Shown here: piece after piece, positions 1 through 8,460 of the stretch
How the letters are laid out: each line of letters begins with the position of its first letter
Position numbering within the stretch: the stretch's first letter is position 1
DNA from: CBDAUN01 sp965214875
GTDB taxonomy: Bacteria; Pseudomonadota; Gammaproteobacteria; Arenicellales; JAJDZL01
NCBI GenBank assembly: GCA_965214875.1
Contig: OZ243980.1
Coordinates: 2,666,001-2,730,000, forward strand
Length of the DNA: 64,000 bases
Direction of reading: 5' to 3'
Program-made: the position numbers and the translations under genes
Notes under the pieces: model-generated
Database searches by the model: none
Told to the model about the DNA's origin: nothing
The model's input: only the letters and a program-made list of their open reading frames with translations

Positions 1-1098
1 AATGATCGATTCTATGCAAAGCATGCCCTGAGGTCCGCCAAACCCTCGAAATGCGGTATTCGAGACAGTGTTGGTCTTGCAGCGGTGCGATAGCGCCTCA
101 ACATGCTCTAGAAAGTAGCAATTGTCGATATGCAGCAGCGCCCTGTCATTGATCGGGCCAGACAGATCGGCGGAGTACCCGCAACGCGAAGCCATCTCCA
201 CCTTAAGTGCCTGAATCCTGCCTGAATCATCGAAACCCACCTCGTAATCGAAACGAAAGTCGTGGCGTTTTCCAGTCGCGATCATGTCGGTGTCGCGATC
301 AAGTCTCAGCTTAGCTGGCCGACCAGTCGCGCAAGCGGCGATCGCAGCGATACAGGCCCACTGCGCAGCTTGGGTCTCCTTGCCGCCGAACGCACCGCCC
401 ATGCGCCGCACCTCGACGATGATCGAATGCAAAGGCTTGCCCGTCACCCTCGAGACCAGCAGCTGAATTTCCGAAGGGTGCTGAGTGGAACTGTAGACCA
501 GCAAGTCACCCGCCTCTCGAGGCACAACCATCGAGACCTGCCCCTCGAGATAGAAATGATCCTGCCCGCCAGTGGACAGCCTGCCGCGCAGGTGATTTTC
601 GGCTAAAGCCAAAGCCCTTTGCGCATCGCCCTTGCTCAATGTCGCGCTGGGCAAAACGAACGAACCGGCTTCAAGTGCCTGATCGATCGACAGAATCGGG
701 TCTTCAGGTTCGTATTCGACTTGCGCAAACTGGCACGCATCACGCGCTTGCGATTCAGTTTCTGCGACGACGGCAAACATGACTTGACCAAGAAACTGCA
801 CCCGCCCGTCTGCGAAAACAGGATCATCGCCGATGGTCGGACTGCAATCATTCACCGCAGGCACGCTATCCGCGTGCAAGACGGCAACAACGCCCGGCGC
901 GCCGCGAACCTGCGACAAGTCCATTGACTTGATTTTTGCCTGAGCGAAATCTGACAGCCCGACCGCAACATGGGCCAGATTGACCGGCTCGGCGAGGTCG
1001 TCGACATAGAGCGCTTCCCCGCTGACATGCAGTGCCGCACTGTCATGCGCAACGGGCTGGCGCACGGCCAAATGGCGTTGCCGGGCACGCTCAAGCAT
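1..1098 (-). CDS. xdhB: Xanthine dehydrogenase molybdopterin-binding subunit (partial)
   Basis: Large molybdenum-cofactor subunit of xanthine dehydrogenase, which oxidises hypoxanthine and xanthine to urate in the cytoplasm. The frame is open from the ATG at 1096-1098 to the left edge of the window, so only about the first 366 residues are seen and the C-terminus lies outside. Visible signatures are the molybdopterin motif GGAFGGKETQ near residue 230 and FRGFGGPQG near residue 350. Its ATG overlaps the stop of xdhA (ATGCTTGA), indicating translational coupling. It is the last visible gene of a puuD-uraH-xdhA-xdhB operon; an xdhC maturation gene may follow outside the window. The family assignment is firm. 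Confidence 0.95.
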   Translation of the reverse strand, partial: MLERARQRHLAVRQPVAHDSAALHVSGEALYVDDLAEPVNLAHVAVGLSDFAQAKIKSMDLSQVRGAPGVVAVLHADSVPAVNDCSPTIGDDPVFADGRVQFLGQVMFAVVAETESQARDACQFAQVEYEPEDPILSIDQALEAGSFVLPSATLSKGDAQRALALAENHLRGRLSTGGQDHFYLEGQVSMVVPREAGDLLVYSSTQHPSEIQLLVSRVTGKPLHSIIVEVRRMGGAFGGKETQAAQWACIAAIAACATGRPAKLRLDRDTDMIATGKRHDFRFDYEVGFDDSGRIQALKVEMASRCGYSADLSGPINDRALLHIDNCYFLEHVEALSHRCKTNTVSNTAFRGFGGPQGMLCIESII

Positions 1099-2560
1099 AG
1101 GTAGTTTTCCAGACGTTGACAGGGCAGCGCTGCGTGACATCAAGGTAGTAGCGTCTGAGCAGGTTTGCCGTCACTTGGCTTCGATAGGCATCGCTTGCTC
1201 GAAAGTCGGTAAGCGGCGCGAATTCTTCTTGCAAAACTTCCATCGCAAGCTCGACGGTCGCCTCATCAAATCGCTTGTTAATCAGAAAACTCTCGCATCG
1301 TTTTGCGCGCCGGGGAATCGCATCCATCCCTCCAAACGCAATGCGAATCTTTTGAATCACGCGATCTTCAATCTTTGCGAAGAATGCGCCGCAGACCGCG
1401 GAAATATCCTGATGATAGCGTTTTGATATCTTGTAGGCGCGAAGCTGCTCGCCCTGCTTGGGAAGTGGAACGTCCATATGCTGCAAAAACTCGCCGCGGC
1501 GCAGATCCTGCTTGCCATATGCGATAAAAAAATCCTCCATCGGCAACGATCTAACGCCTTGCAGCGAAGCGAGATGCAGCTGCGCTCCCACCGCAATCAG
1601 TGCCGGCATGCTATCACCAATCGGCGAACCGTTGGCTACATTGCCACCTATCGTCGCTGAATTCCTGATCTGCTCGGATCCAAATCGCCGATAGAATTCA
1701 TCCAAGCTCGGATAGGCACCGGATAGCGCCGGCATCGCATCGGCAACAGAAACCATGGCCCCGATGCGGACGGACTTGCTGGATCTGCTTATCGTTCGCA
1801 TCGATTCAATGCCGCTGAGGTAGACAACAGGATTCAGTCGCCGCTTCTTTTTCGTTACCCAAAGCCCGACATCGGTTGCACCCGCAACCATGCAGGCATC
1901 AGGCTCGCGGTGCAATATCCGTGCCAGCTGATCGCAGGTGCGCGGGGCGTAGAACTTCGCTCCGTTGTTGCGCATCTCAAGCATGGATTGGCGATCGATT
2001 CGATTCAGTTTGGCGATTGTCTCCGATTCGTGCCGGTCAAACTCATCCGCAACAGGCCTAGGCGCACCCAGCACCTTTTTTGCCGCTCGGATGATCGGCG
2101 CATAGCCGGTGCAGCGGCACAAATTGCCGGCAAGGGCATCGTCAATGGTGTCGCGCTGCGCTGTGCGCCGATTATGCATCATCGCGAACATCGACATGAC
2201 AAATCCTGGCGTGCAAAATCCGCATTGCGACCCATGCTCGTCAACCATAGCGCGCTGCACGGGGTGAAGACCATTTTCCTGTCGCGGCTTCAAGTGCTCG
2301 ACAGCGATCAATTGCTTGCCGTGCAAAGCGGGCACGAACATGATGCACGAATTGACCGCGCGATAGCGAAGTCTGCCATTATCTGATTCCGCTAGTACAA
2401 CCGTGCAAGCGCCGCAGTCGCCTTCAGCGCAGCCTTCCTTGGTGCCCGTCATGCGCTCTACATTTCGAAGATACTCCAGCACGGTCTGCGTTGGCGGCAC
2501 TGCGTCAAGGCACCGCGCTTCGCTACCGAGCAGAAATTGGATTTTTTTCGCAGCTTCCAT
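1091..2560 (-). CDS. xdhA: Xanthine dehydrogenase small subunit (2Fe-2S and FAD)
   Basis: Iron-sulphur/FAD subunit that passes electrons from the molybdenum centre of XdhB to NAD+. The 489-residue protein carries a plant-type 2Fe-2S domain (C44, C49, C52, C72; motif CAEGDCGACTV), a second 2Fe-2S domain (C113, C116, C148, C150; QCGFCTPG and GNLCRCTGY) and a FAD-binding domain from about residue 195 (SATIGGNVANGSPIGD). Its length is normal for the split bacterial form. The ATG at 2558-2560 overlaps the uraH stop as ATGA, and its own stop overlaps the xdhB start, so all three genes are translationally coupled. Confidence 0.96.
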   Translation of the reverse strand: MEAAKKIQFLLGSEARCLDAVPPTQTVLEYLRNVERMTGTKEGCAEGDCGACTVVLAESDNGRLRYRAVNSCIMFVPALHGKQLIAVEHLKPRQENGLHPVQRAMVDEHGSQCGFCTPGFVMSMFAMMHNRRTAQRDTIDDALAGNLCRCTGYAPIIRAAKKVLGAPRPVADEFDRHESETIAKLNRIDRQSMLEMRNNGAKFYAPRTCDQLARILHREPDACMVAGATDVGLWVTKKKRRLNPVVYLSGIESMRTISRSSKSVRIGAMVSVADAMPALSGAYPSLDEFYRRFGSEQIRNSATIGGNVANGSPIGDSMPALIAVGAQLHLASLQGVRSLPMEDFFIAYGKQDLRRGEFLQHMDVPLPKQGEQLRAYKISKRYHQDISAVCGAFFAKIEDRVIQKIRIAFGGMDAIPRRAKRCESFLINKRFDEATVELAMEVLQEEFAPLTDFRASDAYRSQVTANLLRRYYLDVTQRCPVNVWKTTYA

Positions 2561-2910
2561 CAGCTTCCGCGGTAGGTTGAATAGCCGTATGTCGATAGCA
2601 ACAGCGGCACATGATAGTGCTCATCTGCGGACGCGACGCCGAATCTGATCACAATATCGTCAAGAAACGGCGGATCCGGCAGCTCCATGCCCAGTGATCT
2701 GAAGTAGCCGCCTGCGGCAAAGATGATTTCGTAGGTTCCAGCGACAAAATCATCACCTTGCGCGATCGGCGCTTCAAGACGGCCGTCTTCGTTTGTCGTC
2801 ATGCTTGCAATCAGTTCCCGCTCCGGTGCGCACCGATACAGCTCGATTCGAAGTCCTTTCGCAGGGCTTCCATTAACCAAATCCAATACATGTGAAGTCA
2901 AACGCCCCAT
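2560..2910 (-). CDS. uraH: 5-hydroxyisourate hydrolase
   Basis: Transthyretin-like hydrolase that converts 5-hydroxyisourate, the product of urate oxidation, to OHCU. The C-terminus ends with the family signature tetrapeptide YRGS, preceded by HYHVPLLLS, and the N-terminus has the usual SHVLD motif. Length is about 116 residues, typical of the family. Two ATGs are possible: 2919 lies only 2 nt after a GGGAGG box, whereas 2910 (MGRLTSHV, the usual family start) lies 11 nt after it, so I prefer 2910. It sits between the urate-oxidising PuuD and the xanthine dehydrogenase subunits, which is the expected pathway order. No OHCU decarboxylase (uraD) gene is visible in the window. Confidence 0.93.
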   Translation of the reverse strand: MGRLTSHVLDLVNGSPAKGLRIELYRCAPERELIASMTTNEDGRLEAPIAQGDDFVAGTYEIIFAAGGYFRSLGMELPDPPFLDDIVIRFGVASADEHYHVPLLLSTYGYSTYRGS

Positions 2911-2937
2911 ATCATCCATTGCCTCCCAAGATTCAAG

Positions 2938-4134
2938 CTACTGCCCTGATTCCGCACTTGATACTTGCAAAAACCACTGCGCAATCAGGCCGCGTTCTTG
3001 TTCAGTCATGCCGCTGAGGTTGCCGATCGGCATGGTGCGGGTAATTACAGCAGCAGAGTATATTTTCTCAGCATTATCCTGGATCTGCTCATCAGTCTCC
3101 AATATCAATCCGGCCGGTGGCGCCGCAAATCCGGCTTGGACCGGACTTTTGGCATGGCACGTAGTGCAACGCCGCAGCACGACATGACGAACGCTAGCGA
3201 AATCGACCGCTGTCTCGGGAATCATCCGCGATTGCCTTGGCTGAGTTGCGATCACAAGCACTGCAAGCAGACCCATAGCGGCGGCAAGCATCCACCAGCG
3301 CTTGCCTGGAAGGTGCCGGACATTGAAAAAATGACGCACAATGACTCCGACTGCCGATATCGCCATCAGAATCAGCCAATTCCACTCGCTGCCATAAGTC
3401 ATCGGGGCGTGACCGGCGATCATCATGAATAGTGCCGGCAATGTGAAATAGTTGTTGTGCCTCGAACGCTGAAGCGCATTGGCACCTTTGGCCGCATCAG
3501 GCTGCCTACCAGACTCCATTGCCTCGACAAGCGACCGCTGCGAAGGGATAATGATGGCCAAGACATTCAAAACCATGATGGTTCCGATTGCTGCACCGAC
3601 ATGAATGAATGCGCCGCGACCGCTGAACAGATGACAAAGAACAAATGCGAGCAGCGAGAAATAGGCGGCCGTTATGATCGGCACCGCGCACAGAATTTTG
3701 CGAAGCGGCGAGCGGCAGGCAAAATCGTAGACGATCCAAGAGAGGGCGATCGAGGCAAACCCAATCAGGCTTGCGACAGTTGCCGACAGCTCGGCTATCG
3801 AATTATCGACAAGATAGACTTCAGCGCCGACATAGTAGATCAGCACCAGGAGTGCGAACCCCGTCAGCCAGGTCGCATAAGCTTCCCATTTAAACCAATG
3901 GAGCGCCGCCGGCAACCTGTCGGGTGTCACGCGAAATTTGGTTACATGGTAGAAGCCGCCGCCGTGCACCGCCCACAGGTCACCCTCAAACGGAGAGTTC
4001 GCATCGGCATCCCGATGCAGACGATTTTCTAGCCAATTAAAATAAAATGAAGCGCCGATCCAGGCAATGCCAACGACAAAGTGGCTCCACCGAAGCATCA
4101 ATTCAATCCATTCATTCACATGGGACACAATCAT
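2938..4134 (-). CDS. puuD: Membrane urate oxidase with C-terminal cytochrome c domain
   Basis: PuuD-type urate hydroxylase: an integral-membrane urate oxidase that passes electrons to a cytochrome c domain instead of directly to oxygen. The 398-residue protein starts with a long multi-helix membrane domain (first helix HFVVGIAWIGASFYFNWLE) and ends with a single haem-binding motif CTTCH near residue 323 and a probable axial methionine in MPIGN. The ATG at 4132-4134 is preferred over a TTG three bases upstream. The stop is 27 bp before the preferred uraH start, and the gene probably leads the purine operon. It is divergent from the acyl-CoA synthetase gene at 4272. Genomes with PuuD usually lack cofactor-free uricase; that is family knowledge. 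Confidence 0.92.
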   Translation of the reverse strand: MIVSHVNEWIELMLRWSHFVVGIAWIGASFYFNWLENRLHRDADANSPFEGDLWAVHGGGFYHVTKFRVTPDRLPAALHWFKWEAYATWLTGFALLVLIYYVGAEVYLVDNSIAELSATVASLIGFASIALSWIVYDFACRSPLRKILCAVPIITAAYFSLLAFVLCHLFSGRGAFIHVGAAIGTIMVLNVLAIIIPSQRSLVEAMESGRQPDAAKGANALQRSRHNNYFTLPALFMMIAGHAPMTYGSEWNWLILMAISAVGVIVRHFFNVRHLPGKRWWMLAAAMGLLAVLVIATQPRQSRMIPETAVDFASVRHVVLRRCTTCHAKSPVQAGFAAPPAGLILETDEQIQDNAEKIYSAAVITRTMPIGNLSGMTEQERGLIAQWFLQVSSAESGQ

Positions 4135-4271
4135 CAATCACCTGTACTGATCGGGTTCGAGAGAGCGGCGCGAGTCCATCTTCATCCGTGCAGACCTTCC
4201 CCGCTTATCGGCCGCGGGGCTTGATCGACATAGTTCAAGGCAGGTTCGAAGCATTGATTGTAGTTAATTCT

Positions 4272-5801
4272 ATGACCATTAATGGCAACTTTTTCATCGA
4301 TTTGCTGCGTCGCATGGAACGCGGCTCCGAAAAGACGTTTCTTGAATGCAGCGATAGCATTCGCGTCAGCTACGCAGATGCCAACCACCGCTCCGCCCAG
4401 ATTGCAAACAAGCTCAGCTCGCTTGGAATCGGCAAAGGCTGCCGCCTAACCGCGCAAGTCGGTAAATCAAAAGAAGCGGTTTTACTCTATCTGGCCTGCC
4501 TGCGAAGCGGAATCATATACCATCCGCTAAACATAGCGTATCCACTTGCTGAATTAAGGCACTTCCTTGACGATGCGCAACCAGCGGCATTGGTTTGCGG
4601 TCCTGAACAACTCCAAGAACTGCGTCCGCTTGCAAGCGATTGCGGCGTAGAGCACCTCCTTACGCTGGATCAGCATGGCAACGGATCGCTGATGGACTCG
4701 ATCGACAATTTCAGCGCCGAATGTCCGGTTGCAAAACAGCGAGATGACGCTACCGCCGTGCTGATCTACACTTCGGGAACGACTGGAAAGCCGAAGGGCG
4801 CGATGATTACCCATGAAAATATCCGTTCGAATGCGCATGGCCTTTGCGAAATATGGAACTTCCAATCTTCCGATGTGCTCATGCATGTGCTGCCGCTTTT
4901 TCATGTCCACGGCCTATTTGTAGCACTGCATTGCGCGATGCTCAACAATTCGCGAATCTTGTTCCATCAAAAATTCTCTGCAAAAAAAACGGTAGAGCAG
5001 CTGCCCAAGGCATCAGTGCTGATGGGCATCCCGACCATCTATTCCAGAATCCTGCAGCAAGATGCCCTCGATCGCAATCAATGCAAAAATTTTCGACTGT
5101 TCATTTCCGGCTCTGCACCGCTTCGCCCGGAAACTTTTCATGCTTTCGAAAAGCGAACAGGACATCGGATTCTGGAACGCTACGGAATGACGGAAGCGGG
5201 AATGATCGCCTCCAATCCGCTTTCTGGCGAGAGAATTGCCGGCACAGTCGGCCGTGCGCTCCCTGATGTTCAACTGAGAATCAGAAAAAGTGATGGCGAA
5301 ATTGCCGATTCTTCGCTAACCGGCATATTGGAAATATCAGGCCCCAACGTCTTTGCAGGCTACTGGCAAAACGAGCAGGCCACTCGCGGCGCGTTTTGTG
5401 ATGACGGATTTTTCATCACGGGAGATCTGGCAACCATTTCGGATGACGGGGTGCTCTCGATCGTAGGGCGGCAGACCGACTTGATCATTTCCGCAGGATT
5501 CAATATCTATCCCCGGGAGATTGAGGTTCAGCTCAATCAAATCAAAGGAGTCGAGGATTCGGCCGTTTTCGGCGTGCCTCACCCCGATTTGGGCGAAGCC
5601 GCGGTTGCCGCGATCATTGCCCAGAATCGCGACGCGCTCGATATAGAGATGGTTCGCGAATCTTTGGCGGGCAGTCTGGCTTCATTCAAGGTTCCTCGGC
5701 GGTTCGTAATAGTGCGCGATTTTCCGAGAAATGCGATGGGCAAGATCGAGAAGAAGCAGCTTCGAGCAACCTACCAGAACACCTTCAACGCGAAGAAATG
5801 A
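4272..5801 (+). CDS. matB: Malonyl-CoA synthetase-like AMP-forming ligase
   Basis: Adenylate-forming ligase of the ANL superfamily, probably converting malonate or methylmalonate to the CoA thioester with ATP. The AMP-binding P-loop YTSGTTGKPKG lies near residue 167, the hinge region GRQTDLIISAGFNIYPREIE follows, and the catalytic C-terminal lysine is in GKIEKKQ near residue 490. The 509-residue length and the sequence around MLPLFHVHGLFVALH fit MatB. A longer reading to an ATG at 4047 would run back over the divergent puuD start, so ATG 4272 is chosen; no strong Shine-Dalgarno is seen. Exact substrate is inferred; a short-chain or methylmalonyl specificity is possible. It stands alone, convergent with dmfA2. 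Confidence 0.82.
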   Translation: MTINGNFFIDLLRRMERGSEKTFLECSDSIRVSYADANHRSAQIANKLSSLGIGKGCRLTAQVGKSKEAVLLYLACLRSGIIYHPLNIAYPLAELRHFLDDAQPAALVCGPEQLQELRPLASDCGVEHLLTLDQHGNGSLMDSIDNFSAECPVAKQRDDATAVLIYTSGTTGKPKGAMITHENIRSNAHGLCEIWNFQSSDVLMHVLPLFHVHGLFVALHCAMLNNSRILFHQKFSAKKTVEQLPKASVLMGIPTIYSRILQQDALDRNQCKNFRLFISGSAPLRPETFHAFEKRTGHRILERYGMTEAGMIASNPLSGERIAGTVGRALPDVQLRIRKSDGEIADSSLTGILEISGPNVFAGYWQNEQATRGAFCDDGFFITGDLATISDDGVLSIVGRQTDLIISAGFNIYPREIEVQLNQIKGVEDSAVFGVPHPDLGEAAVAAIIAQNRDALDIEMVRESLAGSLASFKVPRRFVIVRDFPRNAMGKIEKKQLRATYQNTFNAKK

Positions 5802-5861
5802 TCCTTGCGGCACGACACGGATTTGCTAAAGTCGCAGCATTTGCGTCCGGTTTGCCTGCAA

Positions 5862-8135
5862 TCACAGCGATCTGCTCGCGGTGCCGCGGCCGCGGTGATC
5901 GGTATCCGGCAGCGCAAAGGGGGTCGCATCAACAAACCGGTTCAATACATTGGTTGTAATTCGAGCTATATCGTTATCGTAATCCGCGTGAGACAAGCTG
6001 CCAGACCATGCAATCGATCCTGTGGAAAATACAGCGCCACCAGCAGGAGTCTCAAAAAAAACCAATTCGGCCCGAATAATCTCCGCCTCGGTACCGCCCA
6101 GTCCGGGGGCCGGGTCATTCATGTCCTCTGGCGTCACCAGATAAAGATCAGTATGCTGTTCGGATGATGCCAAAATCATCGCATTTGGGGGTGTGCCAAG
6201 CGAGTGATCAGTGGCATCCAATTCCAATCCGGCCGCCGCTCCGCCAGACAGTCCGTAATCGCCGACGACCGGACCGGCGACACCATCAAATATGAACGCT
6301 GCGCGAGGATCTCGGCTCGCTTCTCGCAAAATGTAGGGCGACGACCGGTCAAACCCCTGCGAAACCATGCCCACTCCAACCAATTGATTAGGCGCGCGTC
6401 CATTGCGTCGCCAAAGTCCGGTATACTCACCTGTAAAACTAGCATAAAACTCGCCTGGCAAAGGCGCAAATGCACGAATCCCGTCTTCGGACTTGCGGCA
6501 CTCGATCACGCCGGGCAAGGTCGGATGATAACTGACTCTCCAGTAGAACCCATTGCCTCCAAGATACATCAATCGCCCTCCCTCGTTCAGAAAGGATTGC
6601 AGGCTATCGAGCATCCCGGCTGAATAATACTCCGGATGTGTTCCAGTAATTGTCACTCGATAACCCTCCAGCGCCCGCACCCCCTCAGCTTCAAGATCTT
6701 CATCAGTGATCACGTCATAGGACTGACCAGTCTGATCAAGCCAGTTGAGAATATGGGTGTCCGCATTGAATTGCCAGACATTTGATCCTGTACCGCCCAA
6801 GTTGCCAATATGTTTTGGCTGCATATTGATGACCGGTCTCAGCCGTGAAGAATAAAACACTCCGCTGCCATCATTGTGCAAATCATAGAAGCAAAGACCG
6901 ATTTCGGGATGTTCTTGCATAAACAGATCAGTCGAATGCAACTGAAGCAATCGACCAGTCACGATTTCTGTTTCAGGCACATCCAGTCCAATGCGGTTGT
7001 TCGCATAGGCCATGTAGCTTGCTGTCGGCATCAAAAAAGCTACCGGCGATGTGGTGGTGCCGCGCGGCGCACGAACAGCAAAGGGAATGTAGTATTCATC
7101 AGAACCGCTATGCAAGTGTATCGCGTATACTCCGCTCGCAATACTGCTCGGCAACACAAGCTGAAAGTCGACATCCCAGTCGCAGTCGTACAGATCATCA
7201 TCATGGAAATGTATCGCGGCATAATGGCTAGGTTGATTTTGCCAGCAGCGCTCTTTTCCGTTCCAAGCGCAGCCGGCTACCGCTCGCGTGGGAAGATTGA
7301 CCAGATAGCCGTGCAATTCATGCCCGGAAACGTCTGTGATTTGGTCGGAAGGTATGCCGATAGAAAAATCCCAAGCACCAATAAGGCTCTCGTTGCTCGC
7401 ATCCGTTGAGAATTGCATTTCATCTGCGCTTAATGCGCGCGCGAATAATTTTGGCGACTCAATTCGGCCATTGAAGTGCTCCGAAGCTGGACGGGCGGAT
7501 TCCGGTCGCGCCGCTATTAGAATCGGCGCATCGACGTGCATAGAATCCAAATTGGCAACAAACCGACTGGCTCTCTTTCCGGAGTTCTCGATGTTCAGAT
7601 GCTTCTGCACTGGAAACTGACTCACGGATAACGTACTAGCCTCTGCATCATAGCAGCCGCTTACAAGGCACCATCTTTCGGTGAGCAGGGCGATTCCTGT
7701 TGAAACAGACGCCTGCTCATTCTCTTTTGTACAGATCTCGAAGTTCAGGGTAAATTCAGAATCGAGATAAAGCCTGAAGCCCAAATCCGTCTGCGGGTCG
7801 ATCTGACTCATTATGGTTTGCGGACGCCCATTGCATAAGGTCGGCCAGATTAGAGCCTGCGCCGACAACGAACGCCCAGAATCGAATCCAGGCGGATTAT
7901 CAACTACCGCGTAGGAACCAGCGTGGATCGGCTGGAAGCGCGCGGCAAAGGGACCTCCTAAATCCAGCGGCACACAATGCTCGCGATATCCCGGGCCGGC
8001 AGGATTCACATCTCCATGAATCACCCGAATCAGGCGTGCATCATATTGTTCCAGTCCTTCACAGCTAACCATGACACTAAGGCGCTCTCCGGGAGCGGCG
8101 CTGACGCGGTCAGCATATCCAAGTATTCGAGTCAC
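5862..8135 (-). CDS. dmfA2: N,N-dimethylformamidase-like large (beta) subunit
   Basis: Homologue of the large subunit of N,N-dimethylformamidase, an iron-dependent amidohydrolase that cleaves small formamides to formate and an amine. About 757 residues, close to the known large subunits. The N-terminal half looks like a beta-rich/lectin-like domain and the C-terminal half carries the family core (FLMPTASYMAYANNR, THPEYYSAGMLDSLQSFL, GRLMYLGGNGFYWR); conserved Tyr and Glu residues there are candidates for iron ligands. The likely start is GTG at 8133-8135, one base after the small-subunit stop (TGA-C-GTG); an ATG at 8255 would overlap that gene by 120 bp. It is the last gene of the eight-gene operon. 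The true amide substrate may differ from dimethylformamide. Confidence 0.85.
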   Translation of the reverse strand: MTRILGYADRVSAAPGERLSVMVSCEGLEQYDARLIRVIHGDVNPAGPGYREHCVPLDLGGPFAARFQPIHAGSYAVVDNPPGFDSGRSLSAQALIWPTLCNGRPQTIMSQIDPQTDLGFRLYLDSEFTLNFEICTKENEQASVSTGIALLTERWCLVSGCYDAEASTLSVSQFPVQKHLNIENSGKRASRFVANLDSMHVDAPILIAARPESARPASEHFNGRIESPKLFARALSADEMQFSTDASNESLIGAWDFSIGIPSDQITDVSGHELHGYLVNLPTRAVAGCAWNGKERCWQNQPSHYAAIHFHDDDLYDCDWDVDFQLVLPSSIASGVYAIHLHSGSDEYYIPFAVRAPRGTTTSPVAFLMPTASYMAYANNRIGLDVPETEIVTGRLLQLHSTDLFMQEHPEIGLCFYDLHNDGSGVFYSSRLRPVINMQPKHIGNLGGTGSNVWQFNADTHILNWLDQTGQSYDVITDEDLEAEGVRALEGYRVTITGTHPEYYSAGMLDSLQSFLNEGGRLMYLGGNGFYWRVSYHPTLPGVIECRKSEDGIRAFAPLPGEFYASFTGEYTGLWRRNGRAPNQLVGVGMVSQGFDRSSPYILREASRDPRAAFIFDGVAGPVVGDYGLSGGAAAGLELDATDHSLGTPPNAMILASSEQHTDLYLVTPEDMNDPAPGLGGTEAEIIRAELVFFETPAGGAVFSTGSIAWSGSLSHADYDNDIARITTNVLNRFVDATPFALPDTDHRGRGTASRSL

Positions 8136-8136
8136 G

Positions 8137-8451
8137 TCACAGCTCCTGTTCGAGGTCTTGTCCAGCGCTTGCCTGCCATCGGAGCTTGAAAACCTCCCAT
8201 TCAGCTTCAGCAAGGTCAGCAAATTCGACATTCTCGCAGATCTTGACCGGCTCACCCCGTTCAGCGGGAAGATACCCGAGAACCCAGCGATTGAAAGGCT
8301 CTTTTACGACTAAGACGTATTTGCCGAACTTGGGGCCGCCTCGCAGAAGATTGAGCACCCGCTGCAATCCGGGACTAGGTATGCCAAGCGGATTTGCCCT
8401 GAACTCTCGAGCGTATTTGAGATCTTCCTGCGTGAGACGATATCTGGACAT
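8137..8451 (-). CDS. dmfA1: N,N-dimethylformamidase-like small (alpha) subunit
   Basis: Small subunit partner of the DMFase-like enzyme. The 104-residue protein contains the recognisable family block NPLGIPSPGLQRVLN...FGKYVLV, which aligns by eye with the small subunit of the Alcaligenes/Paracoccus enzyme (NPFG...SPYLQRVHNYF...FGKYYIY). It is shorter than that roughly 130-residue subunit because the N-terminal extension is missing. It lies 9 bp after the aminotransferase gene and 1 bp before the large subunit, so both subunits are co-translated in equal supply. Finding both subunits side by side supports a working alpha/beta enzyme. Confidence 0.85.
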   Translation of the reverse strand: MSRYRLTQEDLKYAREFRANPLGIPSPGLQRVLNLLRGGPKFGKYVLVVKEPFNRWVLGYLPAERGEPVKICENVEFADLAEAEWEVFKLRWQASAGQDLEQEL

Positions 8452-8460
8452 GAGACCAAG

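Noticed and set aside
4047..4271. Upstream extension of the MatB-like protein
   Set aside because: Runs across the divergent puuD start and has no family similarity.
8135..8255. Upstream ATG extending dmfA2 to 797 residues
   Set aside because: The extension would overlap the small-subunit gene by about 120 bp and has no family similarity; the GTG at 8135 fits better.
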